The notes below the pieces were generated by a model. That model was not told where the DNA came from. It worked only from the letters and a program-made list of their open reading frames with translations, and did no database searches. 64,000 nt of DNA from Sediminibacterium ginsengisoli (GTDB lineage: Bacteria; Bacteroidota; Bacteroidia; Chitinophagales; Chitinophagaceae), in contig CAMDLR010000008.1 in the NCBI GenBank assembly GCA_945901845.1, forward strand, positions 16,174 to 80,173, read 5' to 3'. Made by a program: the position numbers and the translations under genes. Shown in pieces: positions 56,054-64,000 of this stretch; positions within the stretch are counted from its first letter, which is position 1; every line of letters begins with the position of its first letter.

Positions 56054-56398
56054 CTAGATTTTTTTAGTAGCACTATAACCATTTTTTAAAAGCCACTGAA
56101 GCACTTTATCCCGCTGATCTCCTTGCACAATAATTTTGGCATCTTTTACAGAACCACCTGTACCACAAAAGTTTTTTAGCTGCTTGCCTAATTTTTCAAC
56201 GTCATCAGCAGTTCCAATAAAACCTGTAATAAGTGTAACAGCCTTACCAGCTCTGTGTTTTGAGTCTAGCTTAATGCGTAGCGGCTGCTTGGCCGGTAGT
56301 AAAGTTTCTAGTATTTCATCCTGCGCTGGCTCAAAATTAAAGTTAGGATCTGTGCTGTAAATGAACCCTCTTACGTCTGACTTATTTTTTTTATTCAT
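56054..56398 (-). CDS. SUI1/eIF1-like translation factor (YciH family)
   Basis: A 114-residue protein with the SUI1 domain: LRIKLDSKHRAGKAVTLITGF, then LGKQLKNFCGTGGSVKDAKI and the closing GDQRDKVLQWLLKNGYSA. Bacterial YciH members may affect start-site fidelity, as eIF1 does, but their role is not settled. It faces dnaX tail to tail (12 bp) and follows the DUF4783 gene by 15 bp. Confidence 0.92.
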   Translation of the reverse strand: MNKKNKSDVRGFIYSTDPNFNFEPAQDEILETLLPAKQPLRIKLDSKHRAGKAVTLITGFIGTADDVEKLGKQLKNFCGTGGSVKDAKIIVQGDQRDKVLQWLLKNGYSATKKI

Positions 56399-56413
56399 GA
56401 AAATAAAAGGTGA

Positions 56414-56809
56414 TTAGTTAACACGAAGGGTTACAATATGATACGGCGCTGTATTTTTTTTCATGAGCATGAGTGTAATGTTATAATTTTTAGTAGCTCC
56501 GCTAATTTTACCAGTCATGTACATCGTATTACCGATTTCTCGTTGGGCTGTGCGCTCAAACCCTTTAATCTTATAATCGTTATAAAAAGCAGCCAATTTT
56601 TCGGCGGCCTTATCATTTGCTACAATTTTATCTTCGGGGGCGTCTAAAAATTTTATGTCTACTACCACTGCAAAATGTTTTGCTATCTCCGCAGGATTTC
56701 CAGATTTTAAAGCAGTAATCACCAGATCCGCATCTCCTTGAAATGGCCCCTCAAATGCTGTAGTTAACAGCAACAAAGGAAATAAGAGGCCTAATAAATG
56801 CTTTTTCAT
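56414..56809 (-). CDS. DUF4783 secreted protein
   Basis: A 131-residue protein with a signal peptide (residues 3 to 18, LLGLLFPLLLLTTAF) and an NTF2-like compact body: ITALKSGNPAEIAKHFAVVVDIKFL and ALAFYNDYKIKGFERTA-like region fit DUF4783. Function unknown. It has a candidate promoter 22 bases upstream and is followed by the SUI1-like gene. Confidence 0.82.
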   Translation of the reverse strand: MKKHLLGLLFPLLLLTTAFEGPFQGDADLVITALKSGNPAEIAKHFAVVVDIKFLDAPEDKIVANDKAAEKLAAFYNDYKIKGFERTAQREIGNTMYMTGKISGATKNYNITLMLMKKNTAPYHIVTLRVN

Positions 56810-56831
56810 GGTCTGATTTTAATTGACTCCC

Positions 56832-56839
56832 CAAAAATA
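56832..56839 (-). promoter_or_regulatory. candidate promoter of DUF4783 (-7 element)
   Basis: TATTTTTG on the minus strand, 22 bases before the ATG at 56809, in the divergent space shared with gpmI. Confidence 0.45.
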
Positions 56840-56878
56840 ACTAAGATGCAGCAATTAATAAGGTTATACCCTTTAAAA

Positions 56879-56895
56879 TTGAGGTTTTGCCTCAA
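56879..56895. promoter_or_regulatory. inverted repeat over the gpmI -33 box
   Basis: TTGAGG and CCTCAA flank the five bases TTTTG, which include the TTTG -33 box of the gpmI promoter. A repressor bound here would block the promoter. Operator function is inferred from position. Confidence 0.3.
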
Positions 56896-56915
56896 AAATA
56901 AAGGTTGTAAATTTG
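56886..56915 (+). promoter_or_regulatory. promoter of gpmI (TTTG N18 TAAATTTG)
   Basis: The best promoter in the window: -33 TTTG at 56886..56889, an 18-bp spacer, and -7 TAAATTTG at 56908..56915. Four bases separate it from the ATG at 56920, so the message is probably leaderless. Confidence 0.6.
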
Positions 56916-56919
56916 TAGT

Positions 56920-58440
56920 ATGAAACGCAAAGTAATTCTCGTAATCATGGACGGATGGGGACTTGGTACAAAAAAAATGTCAGATGCCATTCAACAATCA
57001 AAAACGCCTTTTGTAAATAGCCTTTATACCAAATATGCCAATAGCACACTTGTTACATGTGGCGAAGATGTGGGCCTTCCGGAAGGTCAAATGGGAAATT
57101 CAGAAGTTGGTCACTTAAATATTGGTGCCGGAAGAATTGTATACCAGGAACTTCAACGCATTAATGTTGCTATTAAAACCGGCGAACTTGCTAACAATAA
57201 AACTTTTTTGGAGGCTGTTAGCTATGCAAAAACAAATAATAAACCACTACACTTAATGGGACTTGTAAGTGATGGTGGTGTACATGCACATATCAATCAC
57301 CTTAACGCTATTTGTGATTATTGTAAAGCAAACGGTCTTAACGAAGTTTACATTCATGCATTTACAGACGGAAGAGATACGGATCCAAAAAGTGGCCTAG
57401 GTTTTATTACTACGCTTACCAGGCATTTACAAAATAGTGTAGGAAAAATTGCAACGATTAGTGGCCGCTACTACGCCATGGACCGCGATAAAAGATGGGA
57501 AAGAGTAAAGCTTGCCTATGATTGTTTGGTGCATAATGCGGGGCCCCGAGCCACTAGCGCTAATGCAGCTTTGGAAGCTGGGTACGCAGCAAATACCACC
57601 GACGAATTTTTATTGCCGACTGTTATTGTAGATGACAATAACAAACCTGTTGCTGCTATCAAAGAAGGCGACGCAGTATTCTGTTTTAATTTTAGAACAG
57701 ACCGTTGTAGAGAAATTACAGAAGTGCTTACGCAGCAAGCATTTCCTGAATATAACATGCAGCCATTAGCGCTTCATTACACCACCATGACCCAGTACGA
57801 CCAAACATTTAAAGGCGTACACGTGGTATTTGAAAATGATAATTTACAAAATACATTGGGGGAAGTATTAGCGGCTCATGGAAAAAAACAAATAAGAATT
57901 GCGGAAACCGAAAAATACCCACACGTAACTTTCTTTTTTAGCGGCGGCAGGGAACAACCTTTTGAAGGAGAAAATAGAATTATGGTGGCTTCACCAAAAG
58001 TGGCTACTTATGATTTACAACCAGAAATGAGCGCTGTTGGCATCACCGATTTATTGATTCCAGAAATAGAAGCTGAATCTGCAGATTTCATTTGCCTAAA
58101 CTACGCAAACGCAGATATGGTGGGCCATACCGGTATTTTTGAGGCAGCAATTAAAGCAGTTGAAACCGTAGACGCCTGCGTAGAAAGAGTAGTTACAGCG
58201 GGTCTTGCGCACGGCTACACCCTACTTGTTACCGCAGACCATGGCAACGCCGATTTTATGATCAATGAAGACGGAAGCCCTAACACGGCACATACTTTAA
58301 ATTTGGTACCTTTATTTTTGGTGGACACTGATTTAAAAGTGACCATTAAAGCGGGTAAACTTGGAGATATTGCACCAACTATTTTACAATTAATGGAACT
58401 TCCCATACCGGCAGAAATGACCGGAAATATTTTAATTTAA
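56920..58440 (+). CDS. gpmI: 2,3-bisphosphoglycerate-independent phosphoglycerate mutase
   Basis: Interconverts 3- and 2-phosphoglycerate in glycolysis using two metal ions. The 506 residues contain the metal-binding Asp11 (LVIMDGWGLG) and phosphoserine Ser61 (GQMGNSEVGHLNIGAGR), the segment FTDGRDTDPKSG, and the C-terminal alkaline phosphatase-type metal site (ADHGNADFM, HT in NTAHTLNLVP). Single gene with its own promoter. Confidence 0.97.
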   Translation: MKRKVILVIMDGWGLGTKKMSDAIQQSKTPFVNSLYTKYANSTLVTCGEDVGLPEGQMGNSEVGHLNIGAGRIVYQELQRINVAIKTGELANNKTFLEAVSYAKTNNKPLHLMGLVSDGGVHAHINHLNAICDYCKANGLNEVYIHAFTDGRDTDPKSGLGFITTLTRHLQNSVGKIATISGRYYAMDRDKRWERVKLAYDCLVHNAGPRATSANAALEAGYAANTTDEFLLPTVIVDDNNKPVAAIKEGDAVFCFNFRTDRCREITEVLTQQAFPEYNMQPLALHYTTMTQYDQTFKGVHVVFENDNLQNTLGEVLAAHGKKQIRIAETEKYPHVTFFFSGGREQPFEGENRIMVASPKVATYDLQPEMSAVGITDLLIPEIEAESADFICLNYANADMVGHTGIFEAAIKAVETVDACVERVVTAGLAHGYTLLVTADHGNADFMINEDGSPNTAHTLNLVPLFLVDTDLKVTIKAGKLGDIAPTILQLMELPIPAEMTGNILI

Positions 58441-58451
58441 AAAAACCTCCC

Positions 58452-58940
58452 ATGCGTTTACTAAAAAAAATAGGCATTGCACTTGTTGTTGTCTTAGTTG
58501 TCCTACAAGCATTTAAATCTGAAAAAAATGTATCGGACGACCATTCAAAAAATATTGCAACCCTTTATCCAGTATCAAAAGAAGTGGATGCTATTTTAGT
58601 AAAAGCCTGTAATGACTGCCATAGTAATAACACAAAATATCCTTGATACGCTGGTGTACAACCACTTGCTTGGTGGATCAATGACCATGTAGTAGACGGA
58701 AAAAAACATTTTAATTTAGACGATTTTGCCAATTATACCTTGCGCAAACAGTACCATAAAATGGAGGAAGTGATTGAACAGGTTAAAGAAGGTGAAATGC
58801 CACTTGAAACTTACAGGCTCATTCATAATCAAGCAAAATTAACACAAGAAGAACAAGCTGTTCTTTCAAGTTGGGCACAATCTGTGCTTGATTCTATGAA
58901 AGCCACCTATCCAATTGATAGTTTAATCAAAAAGAATTAA
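58452..58940 (+). pseudogene. haem-binding domain protein interrupted by an in-frame TGA
   Basis: A 163-codon frame with one internal stop. Codons 1 to 64 give an N-terminal hydrophobic helix (GIALVVVLVVLQAF) and a c-type haem CxxCH motif (Cys53, Cys56, His57; NDCHSNNTKYP). Codon 65 at 58644..58646 is TGA where the family normally has Trp (YPWY). After it the frame continues without a break: YAGVQPLAWWINDHV and a helical domain to TAA at 58940. No frameshift is needed, so a single G-to-A change (TGG to TGA), a sequencing error, or read-through are the options. It lies 11 bp after gpmI and before a strong terminator. Confidence 0.8.
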
Positions 58941-58965
58941 TAGCGTTAATCTGCGCTCTTTTATT

Positions 58966-58996
58966 AGCCCGCTTATCCAATTAAGCGGGCTTTTTA
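58966..58996 (+). terminator. intrinsic terminator before engB
   Basis: A perfect ten-pair stem, AGCCCGCTTA (58966..58975) with TAAGCGGGCT (58982..58991), six-base loop, and a T-tract right after. It ends the gpmI/haem-binding transcript 25 bases after its stop. Confidence 0.88.
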
Positions 58997-59008
58997 TTAC
59001 CTTGCAGC

Positions 59009-59644
59009 ATGGAAATTACAAAAGCCAGCTATTTGGTTTCTAGTCCCAGTTTTGACAAATGCCCAAAACCTGATAAGCCCGAGTATGCTTTTATTGGACG
59101 AAGCAATGTGGGCAAATCTTCGTTGATTAACATGCTTACCGGTCAGAAAAGTTTAGCCAAAACATCTGGAACGCCCGGAAAAACGCAGCTCATCAACCAC
59201 TTTGAAATAGAAAGTACACAAAAGGCAAAAGCACCAAGAAGCAAATGGTTTATTGTTGATTTGCCAGGTTACGGATATGCAAAAAGATCTCAAACAGATA
59301 GAAGACGTTGGGAGCAAATGATTGAAGGCTATTTTAAAAAGAGAGAAAATCTAGTACAAGTTTTTGTACTCATTGATAGCAGACATGGCCCTCAAAAAAA
59401 TGATCTTGAATTTATTAGTCAGTTAGATAGTTGGGGTATTGTATTTACACTCGTATTTACAAAAATTGATAAAGAAAAACCAGGTGTTGTTAAAAGAAAC
59501 ATAGAAAGCTTTTTTACTGTATTAAAAGAAAGTTGGCAGTTTTTACCCAGACATTTTGTAACGAGCGCCGAATTAAAAACAGGCAGGCCAGAAATGCTAG
59601 CATTTATTGACACTTGCAATGAAGCTGCCAAAGCAGCCGAATAA
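59009..59644 (+). CDS. engB: ribosome biogenesis GTPase EngB (YsxC/YihA)
   Basis: GTPase for 50S assembly. The 211 residues hold G1 GRSNVGKSSLINML near 31, G2/G3 segments (SGTPGKTQLINHF, DLPGYGYAKRS), G4 TKIDK and G5-type TSAELKTGR. Starts with ATG 13 bases after the terminator, so it needs a promoter in that short interval or read-through. The ABC gene follows by 12 bp. Confidence 0.96.
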   Translation: MEITKASYLVSSPSFDKCPKPDKPEYAFIGRSNVGKSSLINMLTGQKSLAKTSGTPGKTQLINHFEIESTQKAKAPRSKWFIVDLPGYGYAKRSQTDRRRWEQMIEGYFKKRENLVQVFVLIDSRHGPQKNDLEFISQLDSWGIVFTLVFTKIDKEKPGVVKRNIESFFTVLKESWQFLPRHFVTSAELKTGRPEMLAFIDTCNEAAKAAE

Positions 59645-59656
59645 TAATATAATTTT

Positions 59657-61426
59657 ATGAAATTACTTATCACCTATTTAAAGCCCTACAAAGGGCTTGT
59701 ACTTTTAGCATTACTATTAGCAGGCATCAATCAAACCTTTTCGCTATTTGATCCTATGATTTTTGGTAAGCTTATAGATCAGTTTGCCAATCATGCCAAA
59801 ACCAATGCAGACGGAAGTTTCAGAAGCGAAAGTGCATTTATAAAAGGCATCATGGGTATGCTTTTTTTACTCGTGGGCACTGCCATGGTCAGTAGGCTCG
59901 CAAAGGCTTTTCAGGATTATACCGTTAATGTAGTCATTCAAAAATTTGGTGCCAAAATATTTACAGATGGGCTACAGCACTCCATGCGCTTACCCTATCA
60001 AGATTTTGAAGACCAAAGAAGTGGTGAAACACTTTCGATATTAACTAAAGTTAGAGCCGACACCGAAAAATTTATTGGGTATGTAATCAATGTGCTATTT
60101 GGAATTATTGTGAGTGTGGTATTCGTATCTATTTATGCAACCAGACTTCACTGGTCAATTGTTCCAATTTATTTAGGAGGTGCCATTTTGATTGGCGCGG
60201 TTACCAACCTATTAAGCAAAAAAATAAAAGTAATTCAAAAAGCAATTGTTGGAGAAACAACTGCGCTTGCAGGTACGACCACAGAAAGCTTACGTAATAT
60301 TGAACTTGTAAAAAGTTTAGGATTAACAGATCAAGAAGTAAAAAGGCTCAATACCAATACCTATAAAATTTTAGGCCTTGAACTTAAAAAAGTAAAAAGT
60401 ATTCGATCCCTTAGTTTTATACAAGGAACACTTGTAAACTTTTTAAGACAAGTAATCACATTTACACTCATGTGGCTTATTTATAGAGACGTCTTAACGG
60501 TGGGTGAATTAATTTCATTACAATTTTATAGCTTTTTTATTTTTGGCCCCCTACAAGAAATTGGTAGTATTATTTTGAGCTACAGAGAAGCAGAAGCATC
60601 CCTTCAAAACTTTCATAAGCTCATGAGCCGCGAGGTGGAAGCGAGACCTGCACATCCAACAAGTGTTGAGGCCATTCAAACCCTCTCTTTTGCAGGTGTT
60701 TCATTTCAGCACCAAAGCGCACAGTTTAAGGCACTTGACAACATCTCATTCAATGTTAAACTAGGTGAAACCATTGCCTTTGTTGGCCCTTCTGGCGCAG
60801 GCAAAAGCACACTTGTTAAATTATTAGTAGGGCTTTATAGACCTCAAATTGGACATATCGAATACAACGGTGCCAAAGAAAATGATATTGATTTTGAGGA
60901 ACTAAGAAATCAAATTGGTTTTGTTACACAGGATACACAATTATTTGCGGGCACCATTAGAGAAAACTTAAGCTTTGTATTTCCAAATGCCACCGATGAA
61001 GAAATGATTGTAGCACTTGAAAAAGCAAGTTGTAACTCTATTTTATCTAAAGCGCAACAAGGCCTAGAAAGCATTATTGGCGAAGGTGGCTTAAAACTCA
61101 GTGGTGGTGAAAAGCAAAGACTTTCCATTGCCCGGGCACTTCTCAGACATCCGCATCTTCTTATTTTTGACGAAGCTACTTCTTCATTAGATAGTATTAC
61201 AGAAGAAGAAATTACAAGAACCATTCATGCCATTTCTGAAGAGCGGGAGCAAATTACGGTCATGATTGCGCACAGACTAAGTACCATCATGCATGCGAAT
61301 AGAATTTATGTATTAGAAAAGGGACAGGTTGTTGAAACCGGAACACACGAAGCACTCTTAGCAGAAAAAGGACTTTATTTTGCAATGTGGCGTCAACAAA
61401 TTGGAGAAAGAAAAGTAACGCGTTAA
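59657..61426 (+). CDS. ABC exporter, fused membrane and ATPase domains
   Basis: A 589-residue half-transporter with six membrane helices in residues 1 to about 310, followed by the ATPase: Walker A VGPSGAGKSTLVKLLVGL, signature LKLSGGEKQRLSIARAL, Walker B LLIFDEATSSLDS, switch His in VMIAHRLSTI. It resembles the second ABC exporter in the window (33584) in layout, not closely in sequence. Substrate unknown. Tail to tail with DUF2721, 10 bp apart. Confidence 0.9.
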   Translation: MKLLITYLKPYKGLVLLALLLAGINQTFSLFDPMIFGKLIDQFANHAKTNADGSFRSESAFIKGIMGMLFLLVGTAMVSRLAKAFQDYTVNVVIQKFGAKIFTDGLQHSMRLPYQDFEDQRSGETLSILTKVRADTEKFIGYVINVLFGIIVSVVFVSIYATRLHWSIVPIYLGGAILIGAVTNLLSKKIKVIQKAIVGETTALAGTTTESLRNIELVKSLGLTDQEVKRLNTNTYKILGLELKKVKSIRSLSFIQGTLVNFLRQVITFTLMWLIYRDVLTVGELISLQFYSFFIFGPLQEIGSIILSYREAEASLQNFHKLMSREVEARPAHPTSVEAIQTLSFAGVSFQHQSAQFKALDNISFNVKLGETIAFVGPSGAGKSTLVKLLVGLYRPQIGHIEYNGAKENDIDFEELRNQIGFVTQDTQLFAGTIRENLSFVFPNATDEEMIVALEKASCNSILSKAQQGLESIIGEGGLKLSGGEKQRLSIARALLRHPHLLIFDEATSSLDSITEEEITRTIHAISEEREQITVMIAHRLSTIMHANRIYVLEKGQVVETGTHEALLAEKGLYFAMWRQQIGERKVTR

Positions 61427-61436
61427 TTAGAAACTT

Positions 61437-61883
61437 TTATTCTTTTCCGAATTTCTTTTTAAAGTATTCAATGACTGAAGGATCTTCGAGACCTTCCATA
61501 TCACTAAGCTCTAGCTCAAGTGCTTTGGTACTTAATTGAATTTCTAAAAGTGAGAGTAGTAAAGAGGCAGAAAACGATAATAAACTAATTGCAAAAACTA
61601 CATTTGCAGCAAGCATGAACTGAACATGAATAAGGTACATACAAAGGATGCATCCTAAAAACGTAACCACCCCTAGTGCCTGCATATTTTTAATGAGCTT
61701 TAAGCGGTAGCGAAGGTTTTTTATTTGTCCGTGAATAATATGTTTTTGTTCTTGATTTTGATATTTGTCATGCAAGTTTCTAACCCTGCTACTGAGTGCT
61801 AAAAAACGGTTGGTATAAGCAAGCATAATTAAGCTGATTGCCGGAAACAAAAGTGCGGGTGTATTAAAACTAATTTCCATCAT
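61437..61883 (-). CDS. DUF2721 membrane protein
   Basis: About 148 residues from the ATG at 61883 (another ATG follows directly; a longer form to 61910 adds nine unrelated residues). Hydrophobic helices near 8 to 22, 80 to 97 and 100 to 120 and a basic segment between them (SRVRNLHDKYQNQEQK) fit DUF2721. It ends with an acidic helix. Function unknown. It follows the DUF1501 gene on the same strand by 29 bp. Confidence 0.82.
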   Translation of the reverse strand: MMEISFNTPALLFPAISLIMLAYTNRFLALSSRVRNLHDKYQNQEQKHIIHGQIKNLRYRLKLIKNMQALGVVTFLGCILCMYLIHVQFMLAANVVFAISLLSFSASLLLSLLEIQLSTKALELELSDMEGLEDPSVIEYFKKKFGKE

Positions 61884-61912
61884 ACAAAGTAAGCAAGAAT
61901 ACGAATGCAAAC

Positions 61913-63490
61913 CTATTTGACTTTTAACATCGTGTGCACCTGCTGCACTGACATGTTTTGCAGCCTCGCATAATACACACCAGCAGGAAGGCTACCAGAA
62001 TCAAATACAACGGTATACGTGCCGGCTGCATAATCACGATCTGTTAAATTAGTAATAACGCGCCCTAACATATCCATCACCTGAATAAGGGTATGACCCC
62101 CTGCCGTTTTAAATGATATCACGGTTTTACTTGTGAACGGATTGGGATAATTACGTACCAAATTTTCTCCCGATAAATTAACGGCTTTCTTGCAAGCTGC
62201 TGCATTAACAAGTGGTAATGTTTGAAAGTTTTTAAGCATAATTTGTTGAAGGTCGGTATCAGAAACGCAGAGCCAATTGGATAGTAGCGTTGCGTATACA
62301 CTTCTAAAATCAAATTCGAAAGGTACGTTTTCACCAACGCTAACGTTCGCCCCAAATTTTGGCGTAGCACCCAAAACGCCAGGTATTACATTTTTTCCAA
62401 AAACAAATAATGGAGCAGCGGCACCATGATCAGTACCAATACTACCATTGGATTTAACGCGGCGTCCAAATTCAGAAAATGTCATGCCCGCTACACGGTC
62501 ATCAACACCTAAAAATTTAAGGTCTTTTTGAAAAGCGCTAATGGCGTCACTCACTTTTCCTAAAAGCACAGCGTGCGAACCAGTAGTTGTATCGGGTGTG
62601 TTTACTTGTGAAGCGTGCGTATCAAAGCCTCCAAAATTAACCATGTACACGCGCGTTTTTAAACCCCCTTTAATTAGTCTTGCAACAATTTTTAATTGAT
62701 CTGCGAGTGAATTACTTGTTGGATAGGTAACCTGCGTGGGTACTTTAGCTGCAGCATCTTTAATGATAGCAGCATATTGCTGTGTTTGTTGTGCTACCAT
62801 ACGCACAAAATTTAATTCCTTTCCAGCAGGTGTATTTGGAGCCGTATCGCGAACACCATTGATTAAATTATAAAAACTGGATGTACTACTAATACTCATA
62901 CCCATACTTACAGCAGGGCCCTGAAATGTCAAAGAGGTAGCAGATCCAATTTGAATGGCAAGTGGATCTGTCATTGAAGCATTTGGATAGCCATTGGGGA
63001 AATTGGGGAACTCGGCATCTAAATACCTGCCAGCCCATCCACTATTCACCACCGTATTACTATCGCTTGCGCTCATCCAAATATCTGTAGCTCTAAAGTG
63101 CGAAAAATTAGGTTGCGGATAACCCACTGATTGTACAATGTTTAATTCGCCATCGTTGTACATGGCCTGAAGGCCGGTCATGGCAGGATGTAAACCCGCT
63201 TTGGTAACACCAGCGAGTTTTAAAACCTTATCTTCTGGGATATAAATATTAGAACGCGCATTTACATAATTAGAGAAATTATCCAGCGGGATAACCATAT
63301 TCAATCCATCATTTCCTCCGTTAAGTTGAATGATAACAAGGACATGATCATTTTCTATGGCAGCAGGAAGCAAGAGTGATTGTGCAATTGGGTCTTCGGC
63401 ACCAAATGCTTTAAAAGAAAATCCACCAACAAGCGCGGGCATCACCACACCAACGGGGACAGTATTTTTTAAAAAATCTCTACGTTTCAT
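61913..63490 (-). CDS. DUF1501 protein with Tat signal and type IX sorting domain
   Basis: A secreted protein of 525 residues. It begins with a Tat signal (KRRDFLKNTVPVGV, then a hydrophobic stretch). Residues about 50 to 430 form the DUF1501 domain, related to the sulfatase/alkaline phosphatase superfamily: QLNGGNDGLNMVIPLD, and HGAAAPLFVFG near 365. The last 90 residues are a type A C-terminal sorting domain (VRNYPNPFTSKT, ending HTMLKVK) used by the type IX secretion system. Acts with the DUF1800 protein next door, probably at the cell surface; substrate unknown. Confidence 0.9.
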   Translation of the reverse strand: MKRRDFLKNTVPVGVVMPALVGGFSFKAFGAEDPIAQSLLLPAAIENDHVLVIIQLNGGNDGLNMVIPLDNFSNYVNARSNIYIPEDKVLKLAGVTKAGLHPAMTGLQAMYNDGELNIVQSVGYPQPNFSHFRATDIWMSASDSNTVVNSGWAGRYLDAEFPNFPNGYPNASMTDPLAIQIGSATSLTFQGPAVSMGMSISSTSSFYNLINGVRDTAPNTPAGKELNFVRMVAQQTQQYAAIIKDAAAKVPTQVTYPTSNSLADQLKIVARLIKGGLKTRVYMVNFGGFDTHASQVNTPDTTTGSHAVLLGKVSDAISAFQKDLKFLGVDDRVAGMTFSEFGRRVKSNGSIGTDHGAAAPLFVFGKNVIPGVLGATPKFGANVSVGENVPFEFDFRSVYATLLSNWLCVSDTDLQQIMLKNFQTLPLVNAAACKKAVNLSGENLVRNYPNPFTSKTVISFKTAGGHTLIQVMDMLGRVITNLTDRDYAAGTYTVVFDSGSLPAGVYYARLQNMSVQQVHTMLKVK

Positions 63491-63502
63491 GGGGGGATTA
63501 TT

Positions 63503-64000
63503 TTAAGCTAGTTGATACTCGGCTAGGTTCATTAAATATTTTACGAGGTCACGTATTTTAGTACGCACGGATGTAGTATTAGCAGCATTCGTAGGTGTGG
63601 AAATATATAAATCCCAGGCCTGTGTCCAATAAATATCCAAGCTTTGTCCACTTAATAAAATATCTTTTTTTAGCTGCGCTTTTGAAGCAGCAGAAATATC
63701 AAGCCCGAGTAAACGCTCAGTCAATTCTGCTATAAATACATTTGGATCGCCTGGATTGGAAAATGTTTTTGCATAAGCAAGAGGATCCAATTGAATTTTT
63801 TTACTGCTAAAAGTATAGCCGCTTACTAGCATGGTATCGGTAAACTGATTGCGCTTTGGAAGCGTATCACTATTGATCCAGATTTCATTGAATTGAGGTT
63901 CTTGGTAGTATGCCTTCCATCCGCTTACATCGGGTGGATCACCAATATTTTGCTGCATATTGCTAAGCCAACTAACCATGTAATTATAAAATCCATAATT
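63503..64000 (-). CDS. DUF1800 protein (3' part)
   Basis: The C-terminal 166 codons of a DUF1800 protein; the reading frame is open to the right edge, so the start lies outside. IGDPPDVSGWKAYYQEPQF and ERLLGLDISAASK fit the C-terminal end of DUF1800. The ending RTKIRDLVKYLMNLAEYQLA matches the family. It is 12 bp upstream of the DUF1501 gene; the DUF1800-DUF1501 pair is a frequent secreted pair in Bacteroidota with unknown function. Confidence 0.87.
   Translation of the reverse strand, partial: NYGFYNYMVSWLSNMQQNIGDPPDVSGWKAYYQEPQFNEIWINSDTLPKRNQFTDTMLVSGYTFSSKKIQLDPLAYAKTFSNPGDPNVFIAELTERLLGLDISAASKAQLKKDILLSGQSLDIYWTQAWDLYISTPTNAANTTSVRTKIRDLVKYLMNLAEYQLA

Overview
The window is a gene-dense, core-genome stretch of a Bacteroidota chromosome, most likely Chitinophagales/Chitinophagaceae. 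Supporting signs are the fused lpxC-fabZ gene, the F-type ATPase order atpB-E-F-H-A with an N-terminally extended subunit a, an ftsX-DUF3098-uppP block, DUF1501/DUF1800 proteins with a type IX secretion C-terminal domain, and a -7 promoter element TAnnTTTG in front of many transcription units. GC content looks like about 40 percent by eye. I see no prophage, insertion sequence, CRISPR array, tRNA or rRNA.

Layout, left to right: (1) lipid A and envelope genes (lpxD partial, lpxC-fabZ, lpxA, an ABC ATPase, anmK). (2) On the minus strand, tsaE, alanine dehydrogenase and a Tat-exported TIM-barrel protein. (3) A copper-type P-ATPase, RecQ and an orphan OmpR-type regulator. (4) ruvB and leuS on the minus strand, divergent from ftsX, DUF3098, uppP, an MFS carrier and a metallo-hydrolase. 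(5) A DUF3108 and flippase-like membrane pair divergent from ruvC. (6) HIT, greA, a 2-hydroxyacid dehydrogenase and rsmA, divergent from pdxA. (7) A LolA-like protein and an ABC-2 exporter, then the ATP synthase operon and an ABC exporter. (8) rsh, purA, an acidic protein and pabB. (9) A long minus-strand block: lytic transglycosylase, gatA, tatA, rplS, rny, zapA, a coiled-coil protein, pheT. (10) dnaB, rsmE, an L,D-transpeptidase, a GNAT-like protein and dnaX. (11) SUI1-like and DUF4783 genes divergent from gpmI, a broken haem-binding gene, engB and an ABC exporter. (12) DUF2721, DUF1501 and a partial DUF1800 gene.

Together the genes serve envelope building, division, recombination, translation, energy conversion and the stringent response. 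The genome is tightly packed: all eight tail-to-tail gene junctions lie within 17 bp of each other or overlap, and the terminator-like hairpins I recognise lie only between same-strand neighbours.

The most interesting signals are: no TGA stop codon ends any of the 61 genes, while one TGA sits in frame at a conserved Trp position (58644); a ten-A slippery run in dnaX with stops immediately behind it in both other frames, predicting a short gamma-type subunit; an apparent class of leaderless promoters with exactly four bases between TAnnTTTG and the start codon; a coiled-coil partner candidate next to zapA; and an ATP synthase operon that ends in a terminator after atpA without atpG.
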